This document shows positions 40,436-48,852 of a DNA stretch of 64,000 nt, in pieces; position 1 is the first letter of the stretch; every line of letters starts with the position of its first letter. Below the pieces are notes generated by a model. It did no database searches, was not told the DNA's origin, and worked only from the letters and a program-made list of their open reading frames with translations. Where the stretch lies: positions 153,606 through 217,605 of the IMG/VR virus record IMGVR_UViG_3300046543_000266; one strand, written 5' to 3'. The stretch comes from a virus. A program made the position numbers and the translations under genes.

Positions 40436-42313
40436 TCAGAGGAAGACTTTGACGCTTTTGGCAGCTCTAGTGATTGCCGTGTACAGATGCTCTTGGATCT
40501 GGTCCTGAAAGACGTCGGACTGATCGACGACGAGGACGTGGTCCCACTGCGAACCTTGAGCTTTGTGAACTGTACAGGCATAGGCAAATCCCCACTGATC
40601 TGTTCCGGCGATGTCGCGCCAGTTCGGTTCCGGCAGGTTCGTGTCGAAGTGATGGGTAGAACATACCGTGTTGACGATCAGCGGCCGTCCATCAGCGTCG
40701 AACATATCATAGGACCGCACCTTGAAGTGAAGCCCTTCGATGTTGGTGTCCTCGAATCCAGACTTCGGATTGCGGAAGTCCTTCAACTTACGTATCACCT
40801 TGATCTGCGGCTGCGTACACTGCCAGATCGTACCATTCATCAAGCCGTTCTGCTTGTTGTTCTTCAGACACATCAAGCGGTCACCCTTGACCGGGAACTG
40901 CGAGTCGATGTCGAATCGACCGTTGACGATACGTACCCGACGATTGATAGCATCCCTAGTGTTGCGCATACCGACGAGGACTTGGTCAGCCTTCATCAAT
41001 GCCTTGTCAGTCATCAATGATCCCGGTGCGTACACACGGGACTCACCGTAGCGTCCAGGCTTGAGTCGCTTCCCCTCTCGGACAAGGGTGGCTAGATACG
41101 TGATTGGATCGTCCTTGGCAGTACGCTCCACGCTTGTCAGCATGATGTCTTCCCGCGACTGGGTGAAGTAACCCTCACCCTTGATTGGCTTCAACTGTCC
41201 AGGGTCACCCAGAACCAGAATGGCTACACCGTAGCTCATCAGGTCCATAGCCATCTCTTCGTTGACCATGGATACTTCGTCGACGATGAGCAGTGCGCAG
41301 TCACGCAACGGGCTTTCGCCGTTGCGGGTGAATCCGGTTACCTGACCAGTATCCCGATCGATCTGGGGCTTGTAGATAAGACTGTGGATGGTGGTGGCGC
41401 TCGTACAACCCTTCGAACGCAGGACTGCAGCGGCCTTACCACTGTAAGCAGCGAACAACACGAGTCCGCGAGGGACGCCTTCACCATTCTCAACAACCCA
41501 CGCGATCTCCTTCGCCATGCTCGTTTTGCCTGTACCAGCAAATCCGAACATCCGGAAGATGGGCTTCTTGCGTGGATCGTTTAACCATCGCCAGACACTC
41601 TTGAATGCTTTGTTCTGATCGTCGTTCCACGGGATGGTCGGACGGGCCACCGGGTCATACTTGCGCTCTGGTGCTTCACCACCGAACTCAATGTCCTGCC
41701 GACGCCGATCCTGTTCTTTCACAATGTCGGATGCAGCGATCACGCCGGACACATCTTCAGAGTTGGTTTCCCTACGGACTGGTCCGGGGTCAGCGTGACG
41801 CAGCATCGCTTCCAGATCCAGTTCCCAAGTCTTTGGGTTCAACGGATCTTCAGCACCGCCGTGTCCGTTGTCACACACCCATCCACTAGTGGTGTTGAAC
41901 ATCGACTGTCCACATACGGTGCACTTCACTTCTGAGACTCCGTCAGCCGTAGGCACACCGCGAGACAGCACCATCAAAGGCGGTGCCTCGAATCGGGCGG
42001 CACGAACGAAGAACGAGGTGGGGGAATTGGTGTAGAAGGCGGTGACCATGTCGTACAAGAGCGAGTAGCAATTGTCGTCAGTGGAGCCAATGGCAAAGCT
42101 GAACTTCTCGGGGGATTGGAGTAGGGTCCGGAGCTTCGAATCAGTAGGATTCTTTTCCAGGTGGAGGCAGCACGAAGCGAAGGTGAGGGCCGGTTGTTCC
42201 CGACCACTCACCTGTTCGTACAGTCTCATGAACTCGATAGGTTCGAGGCGGAGGCGTAGACAAGCCTCCTTGATAAGCGCGATAACGCCGTTCTTGATTT
42301 TGTTTGCATTCAT
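40436..42313 (-). CDS. SF1B (Dda/RecD-like) DNA helicase with N-terminal zinc ribbon
   Basis: 625 residues. CTVCGQSMFNTTSGWVCDNGHGG is a zinc-ribbon-like motif near residue 135. Helicase motifs follow: FGFAGTGKTSMA (I), LLIVDEVSMVN (II), ILVLGDPGQLKPI (III), YACTVHKAQGSQWDHV (V) and LYTAITRAAKSV (VI). This is the UvrD/RecD-like SF1B arrangement used by T4 Dda. It would help start replication or remodel forks. A 190-residue N-terminal region before the ribbon is unassigned. Confidence 0.85.
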   Translation of the reverse strand: MNANKIKNGVIALIKEACLRLRLEPIEFMRLYEQVSGREQPALTFASCCLHLEKNPTDSKLRTLLQSPEKFSFAIGSTDDNCYSLLYDMVTAFYTNSPTSFFVRAARFEAPPLMVLSRGVPTADGVSEVKCTVCGQSMFNTTSGWVCDNGHGGAEDPLNPKTWELDLEAMLRHADPGPVRRETNSEDVSGVIAASDIVKEQDRRRQDIEFGGEAPERKYDPVARPTIPWNDDQNKAFKSVWRWLNDPRKKPIFRMFGFAGTGKTSMAKEIAWVVENGEGVPRGLVLFAAYSGKAAAVLRSKGCTSATTIHSLIYKPQIDRDTGQVTGFTRNGESPLRDCALLIVDEVSMVNEEMAMDLMSYGVAILVLGDPGQLKPIKGEGYFTQSREDIMLTSVERTAKDDPITYLATLVREGKRLKPGRYGESRVYAPGSLMTDKALMKADQVLVGMRNTRDAINRRVRIVNGRFDIDSQFPVKGDRLMCLKNNKQNGLMNGTIWQCTQPQIKVIRKLKDFRNPKSGFEDTNIEGLHFKVRSYDMFDADGRPLIVNTVCSTHHFDTNLPEPNWRDIAGTDQWGFAYACTVHKAQGSQWDHVLVVDQSDVFQDQIQEHLYTAITRAAKSVKVFL

Positions 42314-42350
42314 GGGAAGGGTTGCGCAGGATATCCCTTACGCAGTTGGA

Positions 42351-42932
42351 TTAATGAACGGTCCCCGAAGCTGGTAGGAACAACGACGAGTGGTTGTCCA
42401 TGTCGCGTGCGATTTCTTCGTCTTCCGCGTCGGACTCACCTGATACTTCAGAACCTTGCATACTGTCGGATGACACTTCCTCGTCGTCTAGATCTTCGTC
42501 TTCAGACCCATCGAAGTTGGTGTCCAGACGCAGCATATGCTTGCGCAGCGTCTTCAACTCGTAGTAATGCACGAGCTCCGTGTACTCTTCGAGTTCGTCT
42601 TCGCTGATGCCTTCCATAACATCTGGAGGCGGCTGGATGTACTCGATACGTTGGAAGATCAAGCAACGCTGCCACATGTCGCTGACCACACAGGAATTAA
42701 CAAAGTCTGATAACCGATCCGTGTAAACCTCGATGAAGAATTTGTTGTCAGCCACCGGATCGTTTCCTGCTTGGCGCCGAACCTGCGCACGATTCTCCTC
42801 GGTGAATGCGGAAGCCTTCCGGGCGAAGTTGCCGTACTGAACACGGTTCTGAAACTCGGTATCCTTCGTCGCCGGATCATCAATGTTGATTAGAACAATG
42901 ATCCGGCTTATCTCGTTCACGGTCGCCGTCAT
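42351..42932 (-). CDS. Unrecognised protein with acidic tail
   Basis: 193 residues. The core (ISRIIVLINIDDPATKDTEF, NKFFIEVYTDRLSDFVNSCVV, RCLIFQRIEYIQPPPDV) is mixed alpha/beta; the last ~55 residues are Asp/Glu/Ser-rich. Acidic tails are common on phage replication accessory proteins. Function unknown. Confidence 0.65.
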   Translation of the reverse strand: MTATVNEISRIIVLINIDDPATKDTEFQNRVQYGNFARKASAFTEENRAQVRRQAGNDPVADNKFFIEVYTDRLSDFVNSCVVSDMWQRCLIFQRIEYIQPPPDVMEGISEDELEEYTELVHYYELKTLRKHMLRLDTNFDGSEDEDLDDEEVSSDSMQGSEVSGESDAEDEEIARDMDNHSSLFLPASGTVH

Positions 42933-42953
42933 AAAGCCCCTGCAGAAGTTGTG

Positions 42954-43985
42954 TTAATGATGCCCACCGCCACCACCTTCGTGTCCTCCACCCAAGTGAC
43001 CGCTGTAGAACGCATGTTCCAACCCCTCGCCAATCGATTCCACGAAGTGGTGGACGATCGACTTGGGATTGTCACCGCGCGCCTTTGCCGCACGCATCTT
43101 CTTGATGCCGTACGAAATCACAGAGGCAGAAACGCCAGCCGTCAAGTGCGCGGCCAGACCACCTGGAATGGCTGCAATCGAAAGCATCAATGCCTGTTTA
43201 CCCAGACTCTTGACGGCCTTCTTTTGCTCATCATCCAGCGGCTTCTTCTGCGTGAGACCAACCAAACCCTGAGTTGCGGGCTTGATGTTCGGGAAGCTTC
43301 GATTCAACACTTCCGTCACGTGACCAGCACTCTTCTTCAGATTCTCGCCGAGTGCCTTACGATACGGGGAGCCCGCCTTTGCGTGCTCTTCCGGAACAGG
43401 TGCGTGCTGCGACTTGGCTGCGCCTTCGCCAACTGCTTCGACGAACGCTTCCACCGAATCCTTGTCCTTGTTGGCTGCCTGTCGTTCCTTGTACTTCTCG
43501 ATACCGTACTTCACTGCCGTGATACCGATGTCGGCCACGTAGTGAACGGCGTTACCGCCGATGAATTTGGAGGCAGCGTTATGCAGTGCCAGCTCGCCCA
43601 ACTCGTGCAGGACTTCCTTCTGATGGTGGTCCAGCTTCTTGCCTGTCGCCAAACTCTTCAGGGCGCCGACGGCATGGTTCATCTTCGGGAACGTCTTCTT
43701 CAGATGCTCAGCGATCTTCGGCGCATTCTTGGTAACTGCATCGGCTACCTTCGTGCGGCCTTCGCTGTCTTGCTTCAGGTGTTCGGGTGCTTCGTGACCT
43801 TTGTCCTGTCCTTCCTTGATAGCCTGTTCCGCGTACTTGGAAGCCGGGTGTTGTTCGATGTAGTCCTTCTTCTGATCGGCCGGCAGATTGGTCCACCACT
43901 CGGAAGGTTGTGCTGCGCTCGCGTCGTCCGCGTGGACTGGCGTGAAGTTGGCGGTCGCCATCAGGCGGTACAGTGCTTGCGTCAT
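42954..43985 (-). CDS. Unrecognised protein with internal duplication
   Basis: 343 residues. WWTNLPADQKKDYIEQHPASKYA near residue 30 is a short motif I associate with phage virion-associated proteins. Two related ~90-residue halves follow, each ending in an aliphatic stretch and a 'VEA/ESIGEG' segment (KDSVEAFVEAVGEGA and KSIVHHFVESIGEGL). The C-terminus is Gly/His-rich (GGGHEGGGGGHH). Hydrophobic patches may insert in membranes. A structural or injected virion protein is possible but unproven. Confidence 0.6.
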   Translation of the reverse strand: MTQALYRLMATANFTPVHADDASAAQPSEWWTNLPADQKKDYIEQHPASKYAEQAIKEGQDKGHEAPEHLKQDSEGRTKVADAVTKNAPKIAEHLKKTFPKMNHAVGALKSLATGKKLDHHQKEVLHELGELALHNAASKFIGGNAVHYVADIGITAVKYGIEKYKERQAANKDKDSVEAFVEAVGEGAAKSQHAPVPEEHAKAGSPYRKALGENLKKSAGHVTEVLNRSFPNIKPATQGLVGLTQKKPLDDEQKKAVKSLGKQALMLSIAAIPGGLAAHLTAGVSASVISYGIKKMRAAKARGDNPKSIVHHFVESIGEGLEHAFYSGHLGGGHEGGGGGHH

Positions 43986-44000
43986 AATATCCTCGTTGTG

Positions 44001-44024
44001 AAAAGGGCCTCCGGTTAAGGAGGC
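44001..44024 (-). terminator. Hairpin with T tract
   Basis: Minus-strand GCCTCC/GGAGGC stem, 6-base loop, then CCCTTTTC. It lies between the AATTTAAT motif at 44039 and the start at 43985. Confidence 0.65.
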
Positions 44025-44070
44025 AGCCCGATGTTTGCATTAAATTTGCCGACATGGGCTGCCTATCGGG

Positions 44071-44229
44071 TTAGAACTTCCCGAGTAGTACCAGAACGAG
44101 TACCACAGTCAACGCCGTTGTGAAGATGTAGAACGCAGAGTAGCCCCAGGACTTTGAGTACTTCCAACCCGGAAAGCTGACCACACTGCACAGCAGCAAC
44201 AGCAGGATGACGATCATATTAACTGACAT
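44071..44229 (-). CDS. DUF3309-like membrane peptide
   Basis: 52 residues from ATG 44229, AGGAGG six bases before. Two membrane helices flank FPGWKYSKSWGYSAFY, the P..W.YS.SWGY motif of the DUF3309 family (small membrane proteins in proteobacteria). Role unknown; its host-like origin suggests acquisition from a bacterium. Confidence 0.65.
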   Translation of the reverse strand: MSVNMIVILLLLLCSVVSFPGWKYSKSWGYSAFYIFTTALTVVLVLVLLGKF

Positions 44230-44294
44230 GTGAAACCTCCTGTGAGATACTGCACAGTTAAATTCCACACGACCAGCTTGGGTGTTACTGGATG

Positions 44295-44471
44295 TTACAA
44301 CAGACAGACTGCGGTGTGCATACGCTGGAAATACTCAGCGTACGACTGTACGTCACCACGATCAGCCTCACGCCCAGCCTCACGTGCGTCCCGGCGACGA
44401 TCGTTCTTGACTTCGATATACGCCAAGAAGACGAGAGTGGGGTCGACATAACTGGATCTAAGCACGTTCAT
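44295..44471 (-). CDS. Small unrecognised protein
   Basis: 58 residues, MNVLRSSYVDPTLVF..., with a charged helical second half (NDRRRDAREAGREADRGDV). ATG overlaps the upstream stop (TAATG), supporting translation. Unknown function. Confidence 0.5.
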   Translation of the reverse strand: MNVLRSSYVDPTLVFLAYIEVKNDRRRDAREAGREADRGDVQSYAEYFQRMHTAVCLL

Positions 44472-44881
44472 TACTGTTCTCTGAAGTCAACGTCGTCTAC
44501 ATCGGCGTAGGTCAGACGCTTCGGTGGCTGGGATTGGCGGGTTGGTGGCAGAGCCGGTTGAACAACGCGTTCTACAGTGGGCTTCGCTTGCAGCACTTCC
44601 AGCCCCTGTAGACTGAACGACGGGTCGCTATCCGACGATCGGGAGCTGCTGAAACTGCTAGACCGCTTGATTGGCGTTAGACACTTGAGCCACAGCGACG
44701 GCCGCTCCTTGGTGCAGAAGCAGTCGCCGGGCAACACTTCGTGAAGCAGACGGTCGTCGAAGAACTGCCCGTTGCGGAAAATCTCCACGTCCTTGTCGTA
44801 TCGTCCCTGCCGCGCATCAGGTAGGGCGGGTAATTGCTCCACCGCGCCAGTCGAAGGCTGCAGAACTATGGACGTTGACAT
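44471..44881 (-). CDS. Unrecognised Ser-rich protein
   Basis: 136 residues from ATG 44881, GGGAGC seven bases before it. Middle is Ser-rich (RSSSFSSSRSSDSDPSFS) and ends acidic (YADVDDVDFREQ). First 65 bases overlap the next gene on the same strand in another frame. Unknown. Confidence 0.55.
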   Translation of the reverse strand: MSTSIVLQPSTGAVEQLPALPDARQGRYDKDVEIFRNGQFFDDRLLHEVLPGDCFCTKERPSLWLKCLTPIKRSSSFSSSRSSDSDPSFSLQGLEVLQAKPTVERVVQPALPPTRQSQPPKRLTYADVDDVDFREQ

Positions 44882-45188
44882 TGGATGCTCCCATTGGTTG
44901 GGCGTGCCCCGGTTCCCTGTAGCCATTGTGCGGGAACCGGCGACGCATGTCAGTGAAGAAGGCGTCGATGAAGAACAGCAGTGGACTCAGATGCATGTCC
45001 GGTACATCGGGGAAGTTTACAGACACCCACTGACGATCGAGCTCCGCGGCTCGCAACTCGTCGTACGTGAATGTCTTCGACTCACCACGGCGCGGATTGA
45101 TGAACAGCGACGACTTGCCGATATGCGATGCACCGCTGATCTTCTCCGCAGTGTACCAGAAGCTCGAATTCCAACTGCTGTACGCCAT
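44817..45188 (-). CDS. Unrecognised protein
   Basis: 123 residues from ATG 45188, GGAG before it. MAYSSWNSSFWYTAEKISGAS is aromatic-rich; then FPDVPDMHLSPLLFFIDAFF. Long C-terminal overlap with the next start (65 bases) suggests either an over-long frame or genuine overlap. Unknown. Confidence 0.5.
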   Translation of the reverse strand: MAYSSWNSSFWYTAEKISGASHIGKSSLFINPRRGESKTFTYDELRAAELDRQWVSVNFPDVPDMHLSPLLFFIDAFFTDMRRRFPHNGYREPGHAQPMGASNVNVHSSAAFDWRGGAITRPT

Positions 45189-45219
45189 GATTATCTCCAC
45201 TTGATTTAGTTTGTGTTTA

Positions 45220-45459
45220 TTACAGGACAACGTTGTCCGGGTCGGTGTGCTCGTCGGCCCGCTGCTTCAGCTCCGGCCAGCGATGCGACATGTAGGTGCG
45301 CAGCCAGTTCGCGGCTTTGCGGTAGCCCGGATTGTGCGGCTCGCGGGCTGCTCCGTATCCGTCGGTGACTCCGTTGAGATACGCGTTTCGGATTGCCGAA
45401 ACACCGATGATTCCCAGCGTCAGAATTACGACTACCCCGCACAGCAGTTGCACATTCAT
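45220..45459 (-). CDS. Small membrane protein
   Basis: 79 residues from ATG 45459. MNVQLLCGVVVILTLGIIGV is one membrane helix followed by a soluble ~50-residue tail with NPGYRKAANWLRTYMSHRW. GGTGAG lies before the start. An AGTAAATA motif is 47 bases upstream. Unknown. Confidence 0.6.
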   Translation of the reverse strand: MNVQLLCGVVVILTLGIIGVSAIRNAYLNGVTDGYGAAREPHNPGYRKAANWLRTYMSHRWPELKQRADEHTDPDNVVL

Positions 45460-45505
45460 GGTCTCACCTATTGATGGTTGGATTGTTTGTTTTGATACCA
45501 CTGTT

Positions 45506-45513
45506 TATTTACT
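45506..45513 (-). promoter_or_regulatory. AGTAAATA late-promoter-like motif
   Basis: Minus-strand CAGTAAATAAACAG, between a terminator hairpin (45532-45571) and the small membrane-protein gene starting at 45459. Here the terminator-then-promoter order is the ordinary one. Confidence 0.7.
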
Positions 45514-45531
45514 GTGACGGAGCAGGTCCAG

Positions 45532-45571
45532 AAAAGTCAAAAGGCACGCGACCCTTTCGAGTGGCGTGCCA
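45532..45571 (-). terminator. Hairpin with T tract
   Basis: Minus-strand GGCACGC/GCGTGCC stem, 14-base loop, then TTTTGACTTTTC. It ends the glycosyltransferase transcript (gene stop 45593). Confidence 0.75.
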
Positions 45572-45592
45572 TTGTTCAGCTAGTTACGTCAA

Positions 45593-46693
45593 TCAGGACA
45601 ACGTGTTTGCGTCGTCGTTGCGTTGCGCGAAGTAGTCGCGAATCCCGTCACGCAACCCATGATTGTCACCGGTCAGTTGAAGCAACCCGTGTTCGTCATA
45701 GTAGACGTCGGTGTTAGGATCGTACTTGTTGTCCACCAGGATGGACCACCGCTCGACATATTTACGGCTTGATTTACGACCGTGCCAGTGATGCAGGATT
45801 GTGCCTTCCACAAATCCCAAGTCTCCGTTCACCACATGCTTCATTCGGTACAGCCGCGCAAGGGCTGCTTTCTGGTATGCTTTGGTGGTCCTGCCGTGGA
45901 TTCCCATATGAGCATGACCTACGAAGGCCCACGCCATGTGATGATCACCAGCACCTAGGATGGAAATGTCAAACAATCCACCACCTTGTTCCCACGTGTC
46001 TCGACGGATAGCCCATGCGTAGCCCGGATGCCACAGAGTAGCGTATCCACCGGCTTTACGCGCTTCGAGTCCGTACGTCTGATAGCAGTAGCCGAACGAC
46101 TCGACGACTGCATTCTTCGACTCACCGAACACGATGGGGCGACCCTGCGGATCCATGTCCAGCGCACGCGCCCACATCTGCACTACTTGGTGACGGTGCA
46201 GCTGAGTGATGGTGTCTTGAACGATGTTGCTGTTGAAGAAGTGAATGTCAGCGTCGATCCATGCCAGATACTTCACTTGGTCACCGTACAGCTTCACTGC
46301 GTTTGCGAAGGCAATGTTGGTGAGGTTCTCTTTGTGGAACAGTTCGTACTTGGTCCGCAGCTGGACGTGATGCGGATTGTCCGGGCTGGTGACTTCGAAT
46401 TCAGATTCGTTGAGCACCACTTCCACGACATGAAGTGTCACACCGAGATCTTCCATGTGCTTGACAAAGCGCTGGAAATTGGTGAGCAGGTTCTTGAAGT
46501 GTCGGTGGTTGAAATAGACGGCCGCAACGTGAAGGCGGGCGTTACCTTCTAACTTCTTGTGATGATGGTGACCGTGACTGCTGCGCGCGTGATGCGGGTG
46601 CGACGGTTTCTGTTGAACCGGTCGCGGCGCGTAGTAGCCTTGGGCGATGTGGTCTTTGATGAGTCTGGCGATTTTGGTGAGCCCGGAAAACAT
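45593..46693 (-). CDS. GT-A glycosyltransferase
   Basis: 366 residues. Residues ~30-50 carry a His-rich segment (HPHHARSSHGHHHHKK). Then RLHVAAVYFNHRHFKNLL, KYLAWIDADIHFFN (DxD site), ALDMDPQGRPIVFGESK, and a WHPGYAWAIRR segment, the layout of a GT2-like enzyme. No membrane helix. It is separate from the modification island by about 17 kb, so it may modify something else, such as a surface or DNA sugar. Confidence 0.65.
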   Translation of the reverse strand: MFSGLTKIARLIKDHIAQGYYAPRPVQQKPSHPHHARSSHGHHHHKKLEGNARLHVAAVYFNHRHFKNLLTNFQRFVKHMEDLGVTLHVVEVVLNESEFEVTSPDNPHHVQLRTKYELFHKENLTNIAFANAVKLYGDQVKYLAWIDADIHFFNSNIVQDTITQLHRHQVVQMWARALDMDPQGRPIVFGESKNAVVESFGYCYQTYGLEARKAGGYATLWHPGYAWAIRRDTWEQGGGLFDISILGAGDHHMAWAFVGHAHMGIHGRTTKAYQKAALARLYRMKHVVNGDLGFVEGTILHHWHGRKSSRKYVERWSILVDNKYDPNTDVYYDEHGLLQLTGDNHGLRDGIRDYFAQRNDDANTLS

Positions 46694-46781
46694 GCTGATC
46701 TCTGCGAGTTGGAGGTTAAGGTCTCATGACGAGGTATGTCCTAATAAGTGCAATGGAATTGTAAGCTTCCATTCCCAGATG

Positions 46782-46818
46782 TGAAAAGGGAGCAGCGACT
46801 GGTCCGTTCGCTGCTCCC
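46782..46818 (-). terminator. Hairpin with T tract
   Basis: Minus-strand GGGAGCAGCGA/TCGCTGCTCCC, 11-bp perfect stem with a 9-base loop, then TTTTCACATC. Strong intrinsic terminator between the gene ending at 46891 and the glycosyltransferase start. Confidence 0.85.
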
Positions 46819-46890
46819 CCATGTTGTTATTCGTTATGTGAATTGTGGTATTAAATTGCGTAGCCTACCGCCTTCACACCAAACCCCAGT

Positions 46891-47175
46891 TCACAGCTGA
46901 CTATTGACGTCGCGTCGCAGCGCTTCCAGCTGGTTTGACACGCGACTGAGAACTTCGTAGCGAGCTAGTGCTTGCTTGGCTTTGATAAGTGCATCCAGTC
47001 GCTGGAAGTCGGCGAAGCTGTCCACACGCACTTCGTATCGCTCGCCGTTGACCTTCCACCACGCGATGCCGCGGCGATCGGCGATGTCTCCACTGCCGTC
47101 GAAACCGCTGGTGCTGATGTCGACTCGCTGAACTGGCGAGCTCGTCGGATACGGTGCGTAATGATCGCTGCTCAT
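46891..47175 (-). CDS. Small unrecognised protein
   Basis: 94 residues. N-terminal half beta-rich (GIAWWKVNGERYEVRVDSF), C-terminal half helical (LIKAKQALARYEVLSRVSNQLEAL). No domain recognised. Twenty bases follow the upstream gene stop. Confidence 0.6.
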   Translation of the reverse strand: MSSDHYAPYPTSSPVQRVDISTSGFDGSGDIADRRGIAWWKVNGERYEVRVDSFADFQRLDALIKAKQALARYEVLSRVSNQLEALRRDVNSQL

Positions 47176-47194
47176 TTGTTCACCTCAATTGGTT

Positions 47195-47416
47195 TTATTG
47201 CCATGATCTATCCTTGAAACAGGCTGTGTACACTGCTCCGGCTATACGTAGGTCTTTGCTTTCAGTAGCCGAAGCCCATGCCATGACGCTGCATCCGGTC
47301 TCGACTGCTCGATTGTGGAAGTGCCGGTAAACGCGGTATCCCAAGTACGACACGACTATCGCGAGGGTGGCGATCATGAGCCAGTCAACGATACCGCGAT
47401 TAGGTCGACGACTCAC
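47195..47416 (-). CDS. Small membrane protein
   Basis: 73 residues starting at GTG 47416. IVDWLMIATLAIVVSYLGYRVYRHF is one membrane helix; the remainder holds three Cys and ends KDRSWQ. Overlaps the upstream stop by four bases. Unknown. Confidence 0.55.
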   Translation of the reverse strand: MSRRPNRGIVDWLMIATLAIVVSYLGYRVYRHFHNRAVETGCSVMAWASATESKDLRIAGAVYTACFKDRSWQ

Positions 47417-47919
47417 TCAGGCACCCCGTACTTGGCGATCAGGTTCTTGAGGCGCGTGATGTCCTTACGCCGCTGCATAGCCTTGACCGGATCTTCCACC
47501 GGCGTCCGCGCCGTCTTGGGGCGCTCGTGCGCTTCGATTATCTGGCGAGGAACAACGCGAGCCTCGACGTTGTTGAATCCAGCGTCAGTGTATAGCACGG
47601 CATCGAAACCGTACTTGACGATGAGCTGGGCCAAGATTGTGCTGAGATCTTTCAGGGTGCCCTGGAAGTCGGACAGTTCCTGAATGCCCTCTGAAGGCAG
47701 ATCACGGATTTGGGTTGCTGACAGCTTCGTCGTGAGGTCCCCAGCTTCCGCGTGGCCTGACATCGAGACCCCAAGGTGGGGTACAACGTTGTAACCCGCG
47801 TCGAAGTATATAACTGACTGGGAACCGTGCTGTTCCTCGACACGACGCAGGGCAGCGATCATTTCACCGATCGTGAGGCTAGTAATCTGCGGTGGTAACA
47901 GTGTACGATTGGCGTTCAT
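47413..47919 (-). CDS. Unrecognised protein with repeated motif
   Basis: 168 residues from ATG 47919. VIYFDAGYNVVPHLGVS and AVLYTDAGFNNVEARVV are related segments about 60 residues apart, suggesting an internal duplication with a small beta domain. C-terminus basic. Unknown function; ATGA overlaps both sides. Confidence 0.6.
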   Translation of the reverse strand: MNANRTLLPPQITSLTIGEMIAALRRVEEQHGSQSVIYFDAGYNVVPHLGVSMSGHAEAGDLTTKLSATQIRDLPSEGIQELSDFQGTLKDLSTILAQLIVKYGFDAVLYTDAGFNNVEARVVPRQIIEAHERPKTARTPVEDPVKAMQRRKDITRLKNLIAKYGVPE

Positions 47920-48290
47920 GCAAGCACCTTCTCGTCCTGATGCAGTGGAGGCCACTGATGCGACAAGACGGCGATGGCCGCAGCCTCGTTACAGAACACG
48001 CCGATCATGTCGTCTGTCAGCACGTACACATGGCCGTTCCACACATGCAGCGTCAGCATGACGTCACACGTGGACGGATCTTCAACCGTCTCGGGAACCG
48101 GCGTTGCCAAGATTGGTGTGGTGAACACTTTGTTGAACAGACTGGCTAGTTCCAGCGTGTTGTGACTGTTGCCAGCCAGCACGTTCGCCACGTCGGTTTG
48201 CAGCAGTCCGGCAGCGGCGCGCGCCGTATCCTGTTCGAACTCTTCCAGCATGTGGATGCCAACGAAGTGGCACTTTATATCTACAGACAT
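47916..48290 (-). CDS. Unrecognised protein
   Basis: 124 residues (MSVDIKCHFVGIHML...). Beta-rich C-terminal half (LTLHVWNGHVYVLTDDMIGVF). Overlaps the next start by four bases. No domain recognised. Confidence 0.6.
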   Translation of the reverse strand: MSVDIKCHFVGIHMLEEFEQDTARAAAGLLQTDVANVLAGNSHNTLELASLFNKVFTTPILATPVPETVEDPSTCDVMLTLHVWNGHVYVLTDDMIGVFCNEAAAIAVLSHQWPPLHQDEKVLA

Positions 48291-48320
48291 TAGAACCTCG
48301 TGGGTTGATGGGTGTGTTGT

Positions 48321-48515
48321 TCACAAATCCAGGAACCGCTTGTAGAAAGCCTCGAACTCGCGTTCAAGATTCAGTATTAAACGGTCATAGGCGTCGGGCT
48401 TACCCTTTTGGAGCTTGCGCCGACGCCTGATATCTTCGAAGTCCCGGAGCATGGAGTTGTAGAACTCCGGGTCGAAGAACTCCTTGTTAGACAAGGTTTG
48501 TATTGGAGATTTCAT
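48321..48515 (-). CDS. Small helical protein
   Basis: 64 residues, charged and helical (LRDFEDIRRRRKLQKGKPDAYDRLILNLEREFEAF). Start lies 29 bases inside the upstream gene end. Unknown. Confidence 0.6.
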   Translation of the reverse strand: MKSPIQTLSNKEFFDPEFYNSMLRDFEDIRRRRKLQKGKPDAYDRLILNLEREFEAFYKRFLDL

Positions 48516-48852
48516 GAAGCTTCGCTAGTGAGCCGAACTTATCGAAGTCCGGTTCGTCAGTCAAGGCACGCTGGCTATGAAGGTTGAAGCAGTGCCGGTC
48601 ACCGTGCATCTTGACGACGATGTTGAATGACTGAACCAGCACGTGAGGCTGATGGCCGGTGTAATACGGCGAATGAGTTGCACCCATTTGGATGATCTCG
48701 AACGCCGGATCCGACAGCAGATGTGAATCGCATAACTCACTGAGCTTCGTGAAGGCCTCGGCAGCCGCTTTCCGAGTAGTTACCTTTGCGATGACCTCAG
48801 ACACCTTCTGTCCAAGCGGGAAGGTGTGCTCGCGATACTTCAACATGCCCAT
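48487..48852 (-). CDS. Unrecognised protein
   Basis: 121 residues (MGMLKYREHTFPLGQ...). Mixed alpha/beta, Cys-His containing middle (SHLLSDPAFEIIQMG, HGDRHCFNLHS). No domain recognised. The 614-base non-coding stretch lies directly upstream. Confidence 0.6.
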   Translation of the reverse strand: MGMLKYREHTFPLGQKVSEVIAKVTTRKAAAEAFTKLSELCDSHLLSDPAFEIIQMGATHSPYYTGHQPHVLVQSFNIVVKMHGDRHCFNLHSQRALTDEPDFDKFGSLAKLHEISNTNLV

